From Limnochordia bacterium (GTDB taxonomy: Bacteria; Bacillota; Limnochordia; DUMW01), in assembly GCA_023230925.1 (NCBI GenBank), contig JALNWK010000027.1, positions 1 through 34,598 on the forward strand: a stretch of DNA of 34,598 nt, in the 5' to 3' direction. The position numbers were made by a program, and so were the translations under genes. Of this stretch, positions 17,503 to 23,837 are shown piece after piece. Under the pieces are notes generated by a model, which saw only the letters and a program-made list of their open reading frames with translations, was not told the DNA's origin and ran no database searches. The stretch's first letter is position 1. The number at the start of each line of letters is the position of its first letter.

Positions 17503-18558
17503 ATGTTTGAACTGGAAATGGATAATGAGAGTTATGCAGATATAAAGGTTGTGGGTGTAGGTGGCGGTGGTAATAATGCGGTCAATCGGATGATCTTGGC
17601 TGGGTTACAAGGTGTAGATTTCATTGCCTTGAACACAGATGCCCAAGCGTTACTGATGTCTAATGCAAACCACCGCATTCGCCTAGGGGACAAACTAACC
17701 AAGGGACTTGGTGCTGGATCCGATCCGGAGATCGGCGAGAAGTCAGCCCAAGAAAGTAAGGATGAGATCCGGGCGGTGCTCGAGGGTGCCGATATGGTTT
17801 TTATTGCCGCGGGCATGGGTGGCGGCACCGGGACAGGCGGGTGTCCCATTGTGGCGGAGATTGCCAAGGAATGTGAGGCCCTAACGGTGGGCGTGGTAAC
17901 CCGTCCTTTCTCCTTTGAAGGACGAAGACGGGCAAAACAAGCCGATGAGGGCATCAAGAAGCTAAAAGAACAGGTGGATACCCTCATCACAATCCCCAAC
18001 GACCGCCTCTTGCAGGTGGTGGAGAAGAAAACATCCATGCTAGATGCCTTTTCCATTGCCGATGACATCTTGTTACAAGGGGTTCAAGGGATCTCCGACC
18101 TGATCACAGTGCCGGGGCTGATCAATTTGGACTTTGCCGACGTGCGGACTATTATGCTTAGTGCCGGTTCCGCATTGATGGGTATTGGCCGATCAAGCGG
18201 TGAGGATCGGGCGGTGCAGGCGGCAAGACAAGCCATTTCAAGCCCATTGCTTGAGGCTTCCATCGAAGGAGCTAAGGGCATTTTGCTCAATATTACAGGT
18301 AGCTCCAACCTGGGGCTTTTTGAGGTAAACGAAGCTGCCGAGATTATTGCCGAGGCTGCGGATCAGGATGCAAATATTATCTTCGGGGCCGTAATTGACG
18401 ACTCCCTTCAAGATGAGATCCGGGTAACCGTGATCGCCACAGGCTTTGATGCTAAACAGGACATACCCAAACAAAAGGCCCGTCCTGCAGAAGTAGATTT
18501 TAGTGCGGTGGCCGGGGATGATGATTTAGATATCCCTGCCTTTTTACGACGCAGATAG
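17503..18558 (+). CDS. ftsZ: Cell division GTPase FtsZ
   Basis: FtsZ is the tubulin homologue that forms the Z-ring at vegetative and polar sporulation septa. GGGGNN lies near residue 20, the tubulin signature GGGTGTG is at 106-112, and the catalytic loop NLDFADV is at 208-214. The C-terminal peptide DIPAFLRRR (343-351) is the docking site for FtsA and SepF. The linker before it is short, roughly 20 residues. I chose ATG 17503 with GAGGAGGGTGGAG just upstream, giving 351 aa. A frame open from 17473 would put the start before that ribosome site. The gene ends 22 bp from the convergent sigE stop. Confidence 0.97.
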   Translation: MFELEMDNESYADIKVVGVGGGGNNAVNRMILAGLQGVDFIALNTDAQALLMSNANHRIRLGDKLTKGLGAGSDPEIGEKSAQESKDEIRAVLEGADMVFIAAGMGGGTGTGGCPIVAEIAKECEALTVGVVTRPFSFEGRRRAKQADEGIKKLKEQVDTLITIPNDRLLQVVEKKTSMLDAFSIADDILLQGVQGISDLITVPGLINLDFADVRTIMLSAGSALMGIGRSSGEDRAVQAARQAISSPLLEASIEGAKGILLNITGSSNLGLFEVNEAAEIIAEAADQDANIIFGAVIDDSLQDEIRVTVIATGFDAKQDIPKQKARPAEVDFSAVAGDDDLDIPAFLRRR

Positions 18559-18563
18559 GGTAA

Positions 18564-18580
18564 TGCCGATTAGGTCGGCA
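18564..18580. terminator. Small hairpin between the convergent ftsZ and sigE stops
   Basis: TGCCGA and TCGGCA form a 6-bp stem with a 5-nt loop that fills most of the 22-bp gap between the two stop codons. No T run follows on either strand, so terminator function is only inferred from position. Confidence 0.35.
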
Positions 18581-19306
18581 CTACTCCATCCGTCGCATCT
18601 CTTTTTGCAGCTTGCCGAGGATCTTCTTTTCTAGACGGGAGATATATGATTGGGAAATGCCCAAAAGGTCTGCTACTTCCTTTTGGGTTTTTTCTTTCTG
18701 GTGGTTTAGCCCAAACCTAAGCTCCATAATGGTTTGCTCCCGGGTGGTAAGCTTGCTTAAGGCCAAGGTCAGGAGTTTTCGGTCTACTTCCTCCTCAATA
18801 GATTTGCTCACATTGCTATCACAACCTAAGACATCGGAAAGCAGAAGTTCATTACCGTCCCAGTCGGAGTTTAGGGGTTCATCAATAGATATTTCCGCTC
18901 GGGTCTTGCTGTTACGCCGCAGGTACATCAGGATCTCGTTTTCGATACACCGGGAAGCATAGGTCGCAAGCTTAATATTCTTTGAGGGGTCAAAGGTATT
19001 AACTGCTTTAATTAGTCCGATGGTCCCAATAGAGACAAGATCTTCGATTCCTACTCCGGTGTTATCGAATTTACGGGCAATATACACCACAAGGCGAAGA
19101 TTGTGTTCAATCAGGGCCCCCTTAACCTGTGGGCCTTCATCGTGCAGACGGCTCAGAAGGTCCCGCTCCTCATCGGGGGAGAGGGGAGCAGGTAGAGTCT
19201 CCGAGCTACCAATGTAATGGATCTCGCCGGGACGAAATCCGAGCCAAGCTAGAAAACGGATCAACAGAAATTGTAGATAGATTCTGAGCTTAGTAATTGG
19301 TTGCAT
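18581..19306 (-). CDS. sigE: Mother-cell sigma factor sigma-E (pro-protein)
   Basis: This is the first mother-cell-specific sigma factor of sporulation, made as an inactive precursor. The hydrophobic N-terminus (about residues 1-30) is the membrane-associated pro-sequence. Processing would fall near HYIGSSETLPAPLS, which aligns with the B. subtilis cleavage region. Core region 2 is clear (GIEDLVSIGTIGLIKAVNTFD, then KLATYASRCIENEILMYLRR). Region 4 ends in a helix-turn-helix (VADLLGISQSYISRLEKK). Length is 241 aa. Its start overlaps the end of spoIIGA by 17 bases, so the protease and its substrate are coupled. Unlike Bacillus, the pair is inverted relative to ftsZ. Confidence 0.97.
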   Translation of the reverse strand: MQPITKLRIYLQFLLIRFLAWLGFRPGEIHYIGSSETLPAPLSPDEERDLLSRLHDEGPQVKGALIEHNLRLVVYIARKFDNTGVGIEDLVSIGTIGLIKAVNTFDPSKNIKLATYASRCIENEILMYLRRNSKTRAEISIDEPLNSDWDGNELLLSDVLGCDSNVSKSIEEEVDRKLLTLALSKLTTREQTIMELRFGLNHQKEKTQKEVADLLGISQSYISRLEKKILGKLQKEMRRME

Positions 19307-20273
19307 TGACCGCTTTGCCTCCTTCCCGGGGTCCTAAGGTCTGGGCGGGTTTTTCCAAAGTCATCTTGAGTACGTCCGGGTGGATTAACGCCTGGTAGCT
19401 TTGATCCTGGGCAAGACGCTGGCACGTTAGTGCCACGACTACGCTATCTATGGGTATGGTTGTTTTGCCCGCATCTACCCAGAGGGCATCGGGACGAAAC
19501 CCCACTAGCAGTCCACTCTCCTTCCCTAGGGAAGAGAAGGGGATACAGCGAAACCGGGTGGACCACTCCTTATTACTGTGCAGGCGCTCAATACCTGCCA
19601 GATCACCTTTTCCTGTCCGCCGGACAAACTCCACAGCTTCCCTAGGCAGGATTCCCTCCAATACGTCAAGCTCCATGACCACCACTGGTACCTTACTAAA
19701 GGGATCCCGTAGGTTATTCCCAGTATCGAGCAGGGCAGTGCAGCTGGCTGTGGCAGGACCGAATTGGACCTGGATTTTAGTTTTATAGACCCGTTGGTAC
19801 AGCTGATCCTGGATGACCCCCCACCCTAGTTCCGCCACCAGTAGAATAGAGAAAACCGAGGCGAGCATCCCCCAGACCATATTGGGGTCTTGGGGTGTGC
19901 CAAATAGGAACAAAGCCGTAAGGGTGCCGGCTCCTCCACTGATCAGAAACACCAGATAAAAGTAAGCTAGAATGCGAAAGGTTCGGGCCCGGTTCTGTGG
20001 CAAGAAGCAAAGGCAGACCATCACAAGGGAGACCAAGAAAATTGTCAAAAGGGAACCGAAAAAGCCATAGTGGGGGATTGCTTGGTAATAACTTAGGCGA
20101 AAGAGGATAAAATATGTAGTACCAAAGGCGGCAGCTAAACTGATGCGTAATCGACTTGCCTTGGCCCGGGCAATTTCCTTAGTCGCCCAGAGTAACAGGT
20201 AATCGAATAGGAAATTGACAATTGCCCACAAGATTAACTGATCAATGTAGATCACTCGGATGTAGCTATTCAT
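19290..20273 (-). CDS. spoIIGA: Sporulation sigma-E factor-processing peptidase SpoIIGA
   Basis: SpoIIGA is a membrane aspartic protease that cleaves pro-sigma-E when the forespore protein SpoIIR reaches the intermembrane space. The N-terminal half (residues 8-155) holds about five membrane segments. The protease domain carries LLDTGNNLRDP with the catalytic aspartate at 183, close to or at the position of the known Bacillus residue. Length is 327 aa. ATG 20271-20273 (complement) has only a weak ribosome site. The promoter must lie in the 148-bp region shared with sigG. I see no perfect Spo0A box (TGTCGAA) there. Confidence 0.95.
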   Translation of the reverse strand: MNSYIRVIYIDQLILWAIVNFLFDYLLLWATKEIARAKASRLRISLAAAFGTTYFILFRLSYYQAIPHYGFFGSLLTIFLVSLVMVCLCFLPQNRARTFRILAYFYLVFLISGGAGTLTALFLFGTPQDPNMVWGMLASVFSILLVAELGWGVIQDQLYQRVYKTKIQVQFGPATASCTALLDTGNNLRDPFSKVPVVVMELDVLEGILPREAVEFVRRTGKGDLAGIERLHSNKEWSTRFRCIPFSSLGKESGLLVGFRPDALWVDAGKTTIPIDSVVVALTCQRLAQDQSYQALIHPDVLKMTLEKPAQTLGPREGGKAVNATNY

Positions 20274-20361
20274 ACGTCCAGCGCCCCTGTCCCAAAAAAG
20301 TCACCTATTATTAATAAATATTACCGTCCTATCAGATACATTCCTCCCTTAGAGATAAAAA

Positions 20362-20391
20362 GAATAAAGCCGGCCGAAGGTGGCAATAATG
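20362..20391 (+). promoter_or_regulatory. Sigma-F-type promoter for sigG-spoIIR
   Basis: GAATA (20362-20366), exactly 15 bp, then GGCAATAATG (20382-20391). The -10 fits all ten positions of the Bacillus sigma-F pattern GGHNANAHTR as I recall it. The -35 differs from GCATR at one base and fits the looser sigma-G form GHATR. Transcription would start near 20398, about 24 bases before sigG. sigG is known to be a sigma-F target in Bacillus. Confidence 0.7.
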
Positions 20392-20421
20392 TGAATGCGG
20401 TGTTGAGGAGGGAGGGATGTC

Positions 20422-21204
20422 ATGAAAATGCACAATAAAGTTGAAATCTGCGGGGTTAATACCTCGGAACTGCCGGTTCTGAAGAATGAAAAGATGCAGG
20501 AGCTGCTCAGACAAGTCAAGGAAGGGGACAACGATGCAAGACAGGAGCTCATCCGATGTAACCTCCGTCTAGTTCTCAGTGTGATCCAGCGATTCAGTAA
20601 CCGGGGTGAGCATCTAGATGATCTGTTTCAAGTAGGCTGTATTGGACTAATGAAAGCAATAGACAACTTTGATTTGAGTCAGAATGTGAGATTCTCTACA
20701 TATGCTGTACCCATGATTATTGGGGAGATTCGTCGCTATCTGCGAGATAATAATCCGATCAGGGTCTCTCGGTCCCTGCGGGATATTGCCTATAAAGCAC
20801 TGCAAGTACGGGACCGATTAGCCAACAAGACCGGTGGGGAACCGACCCTCAGTCAGATCGCAGAGGAGTTAGGTGTACCTAGGGAGGAAGTGGTGTTTGC
20901 GCTGGATGCCATACAGGATCCCATCTCGCTGTTTGAACCCATCTATCATGATGGGGGCGATCCCATCTTTGTGATGGACCAGATCAGTGATGAGAAAGAT
21001 GAAGATAGCAATTGGGTGGAAGGTATATCGATTAAGGAATGCCTATCAAGGCTTTCGGAACGGGAGAAGAAGATATTGACCATGCGGTTTTACGGTGGCA
21101 AAACCCAAATGGAAGTGGCCGATGAGATCGGCATTTCCCAGGCTCAGGTATCACGTTTGGAAAAGGCCGCCCTCAAAAACCTGCGTCGGCAGTTGAGTGT
21201 ATAG
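20422..21204 (+). CDS. sigG: Forespore sigma factor sigma-G
   Basis: This is the late forespore sigma factor, which acts after engulfment. The opening KVEICGVNTSELPVLKN is almost word for word the SigG N-terminus. FQVGCIGLMKAIDNFD, RFSTYAVPMIIGEIRRYLRD and NNPIRVSRSLRDIAYKALQV are region 2/3 hallmarks of the family. So is SLFEPIYHDGGDPIFVMDQISDE. The C-terminal helix-turn-helix is VADEIGISQAQVSRLEKAA. Length is 260 aa. GGAGGGAGGG precedes the ATG. It is divergent from spoIIGA and followed closely by spoIIR, with a sigma-F-type promoter just upstream. Confidence 0.98.
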   Translation: MKMHNKVEICGVNTSELPVLKNEKMQELLRQVKEGDNDARQELIRCNLRLVLSVIQRFSNRGEHLDDLFQVGCIGLMKAIDNFDLSQNVRFSTYAVPMIIGEIRRYLRDNNPIRVSRSLRDIAYKALQVRDRLANKTGGEPTLSQIAEELGVPREEVVFALDAIQDPISLFEPIYHDGGDPIFVMDQISDEKDEDSNWVEGISIKECLSRLSEREKKILTMRFYGGKTQMEVADEIGISQAQVSRLEKAALKNLRRQLSV

Positions 21205-21218
21205 GAGGTTAGGTAACC

Positions 21219-21869
21219 GTGGGAAAGACATTACGGATGAAAGTGGTGATCGGTAGCATGCTCCTATTGGTCATGGCTACTGTAGGTGTGTTGGCAAACT
21301 TGGTTTGGGAACCAACAGAGGATTTATCCGACCGCCTCATCCGACTGCATATTCTAGCTAATAGTAACGATCCCCTAGACCAACAATTGAAACTGCTAGT
21401 TCGGGATTCGGTACGGCTAACGGTCAAACAGCTTTTAGAGGATGTGGATACAAAGGAAGAAGCAGCTCAGTTGATTCAGGATTATCTAGACATGATCCAA
21501 CAGGTGGCAGCGGCGCGGGTGTCCTCTGAGGGGTATGATTACCCTGTTGAAGTTCATATGGGTGTCTATCCGTTTCCCCATCGAACCTATGGTACCCTTG
21601 AAGTTCCCCAAGGAGACTATTTGGCCGTCCAGGTGGTCATTGGGCAGGGCCGGGGAGACAATTGGTGGTGTGTATTGTTCCCACCCCTATGCCTGATTGA
21701 AGATCAGGATACCCGGATTGTCCCTGAGAACACAACCCAGGCGGCTAATACAGAGCAGGTGAAGGTGCAGATTCAATATCGGTGGAAATTTAAAGACTAT
21801 TTACCCGAATGGTTGCTAAGAAAGGGTGCAAGGTTTATGGAGTGGTGGACCACGGCTAAGGCCAATTAG
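21219..21869 (+). CDS. spoIIR: Stage II sporulation signalling protein SpoIIR
   Basis: SpoIIR is secreted from the forespore under sigma-F and triggers SpoIIGA, coupling the two cell fates. One N-terminal hydrophobic segment (residues 8-27) serves as signal or anchor. Family features follow: DRLIRLHILANSNDPLDQQLKLLVRD, then GDNWWCVLFPPLCL near the end. Length is 216 aa. The GTG start at 21219 has AGGAGG ten bases upstream. It is only 14 bases from sigG and probably shares its mRNA. In Bacillus spoIIR lies far from this locus. Confidence 0.95.
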   Translation: MGKTLRMKVVIGSMLLLVMATVGVLANLVWEPTEDLSDRLIRLHILANSNDPLDQQLKLLVRDSVRLTVKQLLEDVDTKEEAAQLIQDYLDMIQQVAAARVSSEGYDYPVEVHMGVYPFPHRTYGTLEVPQGDYLAVQVVIGQGRGDNWWCVLFPPLCLIEDQDTRIVPENTTQAANTEQVKVQIQYRWKFKDYLPEWLLRKGARFMEWWTTAKAN

Positions 21870-21870
21870 C

Positions 21871-21898
21871 ACACCCCCAAGTCCTCCTGCATATATTA
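21871..21898 (+). promoter_or_regulatory. Mother-cell (sigma-E or sigma-K) -10 candidate for the ymxH-like gene
   Basis: CATATATT at 21890-21897 fits the sigma-E -10 pattern CATAYAHT at all eight positions. Extended by one base, it also fits the sigma-K pattern CATANNNTA, with an AC 17 bp upstream at 21871-21872. The sigma-E -35 at the right distance is poor (four of seven). Transcription would start near 21904, before the gene at 21941. Confidence 0.35.
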
Positions 21899-21940
21899 AG
21901 GTATATGTAAGATTCCTACCAAAGGTGGGAGGGGTGGCTT

Positions 21941-22192
21941 GTGCAACTTAAAGCATCTGAATTACGCATGCGGGATGTAGTGAATATTGCCGACGGTCGG
22001 AAACTAGGATATATCTACGATCTAGATGTGGACCTGCAAACGGGACGGATCAATGCAATCATTCTGCCCGCACCCCAGAAAATATTCAATTTCTTTGGCC
22101 GGGGTGAGGATGTACAGATACCCATTGAGAAAATCAAGAAAATTGGTGTTGATGTGATCTTGGTCGAACTGTCTCCGACTGTGGGAACATAA
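21941..22192 (+). CDS. ymxH: YlmC/YmxH family PRC-barrel sporulation protein
   Basis: This is a small protein of 83 aa, nearly all one PRC-barrel domain: RMRDVVNIADGRKLGYIYDLDVDLQTGRINAIILP, then PIEKIKKIGVDVILVEL. The family is restricted to spore formers and often sits beside sigG or ylmD-type genes; its function is not established. The GTG start follows GGGAGGGGTGG. A strong terminator begins 28 bases downstream. A mother-cell promoter candidate lies upstream. The choice between ylmC and ymxH as a name is uncertain. Confidence 0.85.
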   Translation: MQLKASELRMRDVVNIADGRKLGYIYDLDVDLQTGRINAIILPAPQKIFNFFGRGEDVQIPIEKIKKIGVDVILVELSPTVGT

Positions 22193-22219
22193 ATAGTAGA
22201 CATAGTACTTATCTGGAAA

Positions 22220-22248
22220 AGCCGCAAGATCCCTGCGGCTATTTTTCT
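22220..22248 (+). terminator. Rho-independent terminator after the ymxH-like gene
   Basis: AGCCGCA (22220-22226) pairs with TGCGGCT (22234-22240) across a 7-nt loop, followed by ATTTTTCT. It ends the sigG-side transcripts and separates them from nrdR. Confidence 0.88.
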
Positions 22249-22305
22249 GTGTGCTGGTACTGGCCCAAAATCCTCTAGAATCAGCAGCATACCCCACTAA
22301 TCCAT

Positions 22306-22334
22306 TTGATATGGACAATCAATTGCAGTACAAT
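22306..22334 (+). promoter_or_regulatory. Sigma-A promoter for nrdR-pgeF
   Basis: TTGATA (22306-22311), 17 bp, TACAAT (22329-22334): five of six matches in each box with ideal spacing. Transcription would start near 22341, leaving a 5' leader of about 190 nt before nrdR. Confidence 0.75.
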
Positions 22335-22340
22335 ACAGTT

Positions 22341-22524
22341 GGTTGGTTACTAGGATCTTAGATCTAGACAACCATACCGTCGGACGGGCGGGAGTTGATG
22401 CTTGGTAAGTACCAAGAATCCCCAGGATAGCTTGGGGAATCGTCAAAACTAGGCCGGGTTATGAGTCCTCCGGGGCGGAGGGAGCTCTTGCCGACAGCGC
22501 CCGGCCAACCTTTCACCTGGAGGG
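22341..22524 (+). ncRNA. Structured 5' leader of nrdR (possible cis-regulatory RNA)
   Basis: The stretch between promoter and start codon folds into nested helices. GGTTG/CAACC (22341-22345 with 22369-22373) encloses a CTAG/CTAG hairpin. A junction stem TTGATG/CGTCAA (22395-22400 with 22441-22446) encloses two hairpins, CTTGGT/ACCAAG (22401-22416) and TCCCCA/TGGGGA (22419-22438). A third unit GGCCGGG/CCCGGCC (22452-22458 with 22500-22506) encloses CCTCCG/CGGAGG (22467-22481). The CCTCC strand could alternatively pair with the nrdR ribosome site GGAGG (22519-22523), suggesting a translational switch. I could not match it to a known riboswitch class by eye. Confidence 0.5.
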
Positions 22525-22530
22525 ATGTCC

Positions 22531-22992
22531 GTGAGATGCCCCTTTTGCGGAGAATCCGGTAGTCGTGTGGTGGATTCCCGTACGATCCAAGAACGTAACG
22601 CCATTAGACGGCGGCGGGAATGTGAGCAGTGCAAACGACGCTTTACCACCTATGAACGCAGGGAAGAGTTTCCCTTAATGGTTGTGAAAAAAGATGGTCG
22701 GCGGGAGATGTTTGATCGAAATAAGGTCCTCGGTGGGATTATTAAAGCCTTGGAGAAGCGACCTGTTAGTGGCGAACAAGTGGAGCACATGGTCGATGAA
22801 ATAGAGCGTAAGCTCTATTCCTTTGGTCAGCGGGAGGTTGCTTCCCAACAGATTGGCGAATTGGTGATGGAAGCACTTCGGGACACCGATGAAGTGGCCT
22901 ATGTGCGGTTTGCGTCGGTGTATCGCCAATTCAAGGACATTAACCGTTTTCTGGAGGAACTCGAGCATCTATTGGAGGATAGAAAGGCATGA
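22531..22992 (+). CDS. nrdR: Transcriptional repressor NrdR
   Basis: NrdR senses ATP/dATP and represses ribonucleotide reductase genes. The zinc ribbon holds C3, C6, C31 and C34 (MRCPFCGESGSRVVDSR at the start). It is followed by the ATP-cone (PLMVVKKDGRREMFDRNKV through YVRFASVYRQF). I chose GTG 22531: it gives the family's exact N-terminus and sits seven bases after GGAGG. An ATG two codons earlier is only one base from that ribosome site. Length is 153 aa. It overlaps pgeF by four bases (ATGA). No ribonucleotide reductase gene lies in the window. Confidence 0.96.
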   Translation: MRCPFCGESGSRVVDSRTIQERNAIRRRRECEQCKRRFTTYERREEFPLMVVKKDGRREMFDRNKVLGGIIKALEKRPVSGEQVEHMVDEIERKLYSFGQREVASQQIGELVMEALRDTDEVAYVRFASVYRQFKDINRFLEELEHLLEDRKA

Positions 22993-23780
22993 ATTTGGCA
23001 TTACGTCGGCGGGGAGAACTGGTCTTTTTGGAGGCTTCCGGTTCGAACGAAGTACTCCTTTGCGTCAGTACCCGGGGCGGTGGCGTAAGCCACGGCCCTT
23101 TTGCGTCATTGAACTTGGGACTGCATGTACAAGATTGTGCAAAGTCAGTAGTAGATAACCGCAGAAGGCTAGCCCAAGCCTTGGGGTTTCCCCTAGCACG
23201 AATGGTTTGCGCCCAGCAAGTCCATGGTACCAAGATTGCCATTGTCGGGGAGGATGAAGCCGGACGGGGAGCTTTCTCAATAGATGATGCCCTCTGTGGT
23301 GTTGATGGTATGCTTACAATGGAGAGAAACCTTGCCCTAACCTGTTTTTATGCCGACTGTGTGCCCTTATTGTACTATTGTCAAGATCCTGCCGTTTGTG
23401 GGGTGGCCCATGGGGGGTGGCGGGGCACCCTGGGGGGAATTAGCTCTTTAATGATCCAACAGATGCGTCGGGTATTTGGCTGCCGGGTGGAGGCTATTAC
23501 AGTTGTGATTGGGCCGGCGATTGGGCCTTGTTGTTATGAGGTAGGGGAGGAGGTCCGAAGTCTGTTTGCGGAGCGTTTTTGTCCAACCGGTGGCCGGACA
23601 TTGGATCTTGTAGAGATCAACCGGAGGATTCTGATTGATGCTGGCCTACCGGAGGGGAATATTATTGTTAGTAATTTCTGCACAAAGTGTAATGAACAAC
23701 TGTTCTATTCCTACAGAAGAGCAGCAAATTCTGGGTTACCTAGTTGCGGGCGGCATGGTGCCATTGCAATGCTGCTGTAA
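22989..23780 (+). CDS. pgeF: Peptidoglycan editing factor PgeF (YlmD/YfiH, multicopper-oxidase-like fold)
   Basis: Members of this family form a laccase-like fold that binds one zinc. E. coli YfiH is reported to correct mis-incorporated L-Ser in the muropeptide stem. Visible motifs are VHGTKI (about residues 78-83), ADCVPLLYY with the metal-binding cysteine, GVAHGGWRGTLGG and IGPAIGPCCYEVG. The C-terminal GRHGAIAML is also typical. Length is 263 aa. The start overlaps the nrdR stop. In Bacillus ylmD is followed by ylmE-sepF-ylmG-ylmH-divIVA; here ftsK follows instead, so sepF and divIVA are not local. Confidence 0.92.
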   Translation: MNLALRRRGELVFLEASGSNEVLLCVSTRGGGVSHGPFASLNLGLHVQDCAKSVVDNRRRLAQALGFPLARMVCAQQVHGTKIAIVGEDEAGRGAFSIDDALCGVDGMLTMERNLALTCFYADCVPLLYYCQDPAVCGVAHGGWRGTLGGISSLMIQQMRRVFGCRVEAITVVIGPAIGPCCYEVGEEVRSLFAERFCPTGGRTLDLVEINRRILIDAGLPEGNIIVSNFCTKCNEQLFYSYRRAANSGLPSCGRHGAIAMLL

Positions 23781-23797
23781 AGGTATTGTTTGGGTTT

Positions 23798-23804
23798 TGT
23801 CGAA
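23798..23804 (+). promoter_or_regulatory. Possible Spo0A box upstream of ftsK/spoIIIE
   Basis: TGTCGAA at 23798-23804, within TTTTGTCGAA, is a perfect match to the Spo0A 0A-box core. It lies 34 bp before the ftsK start in a 57-bp gap. A 7-mer like this is expected a few times by chance in a window this size, so intergenic position is its main support. Confidence 0.25.
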
Positions 23805-23837
23805 TTAATTTGTGATGTCTAACTTGAGGTGATCAAT

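Noticed and set aside
17532..18068. Long minus-strand open frame inside ftsZ, and similar antisense frames in murE, murG, murC and pgeF
   Set aside because: They are shadows of strongly biased codons in real genes, with no ribosome site or family resemblance.
20301..20350. Sigma-H-like GGAGGAATG on the minus strand upstream of spoIIGA
   Set aside because: The -10 partner (RNNGAAT) is poor at either allowed spacing, so I could not support a promoter.
22341..22524. Assignment of the nrdR leader to cobalamin, SAM, ykkC, ZTP, c-di-GMP or T-box classes
   Set aside because: None of the conserved core motifs I know for these classes is present.
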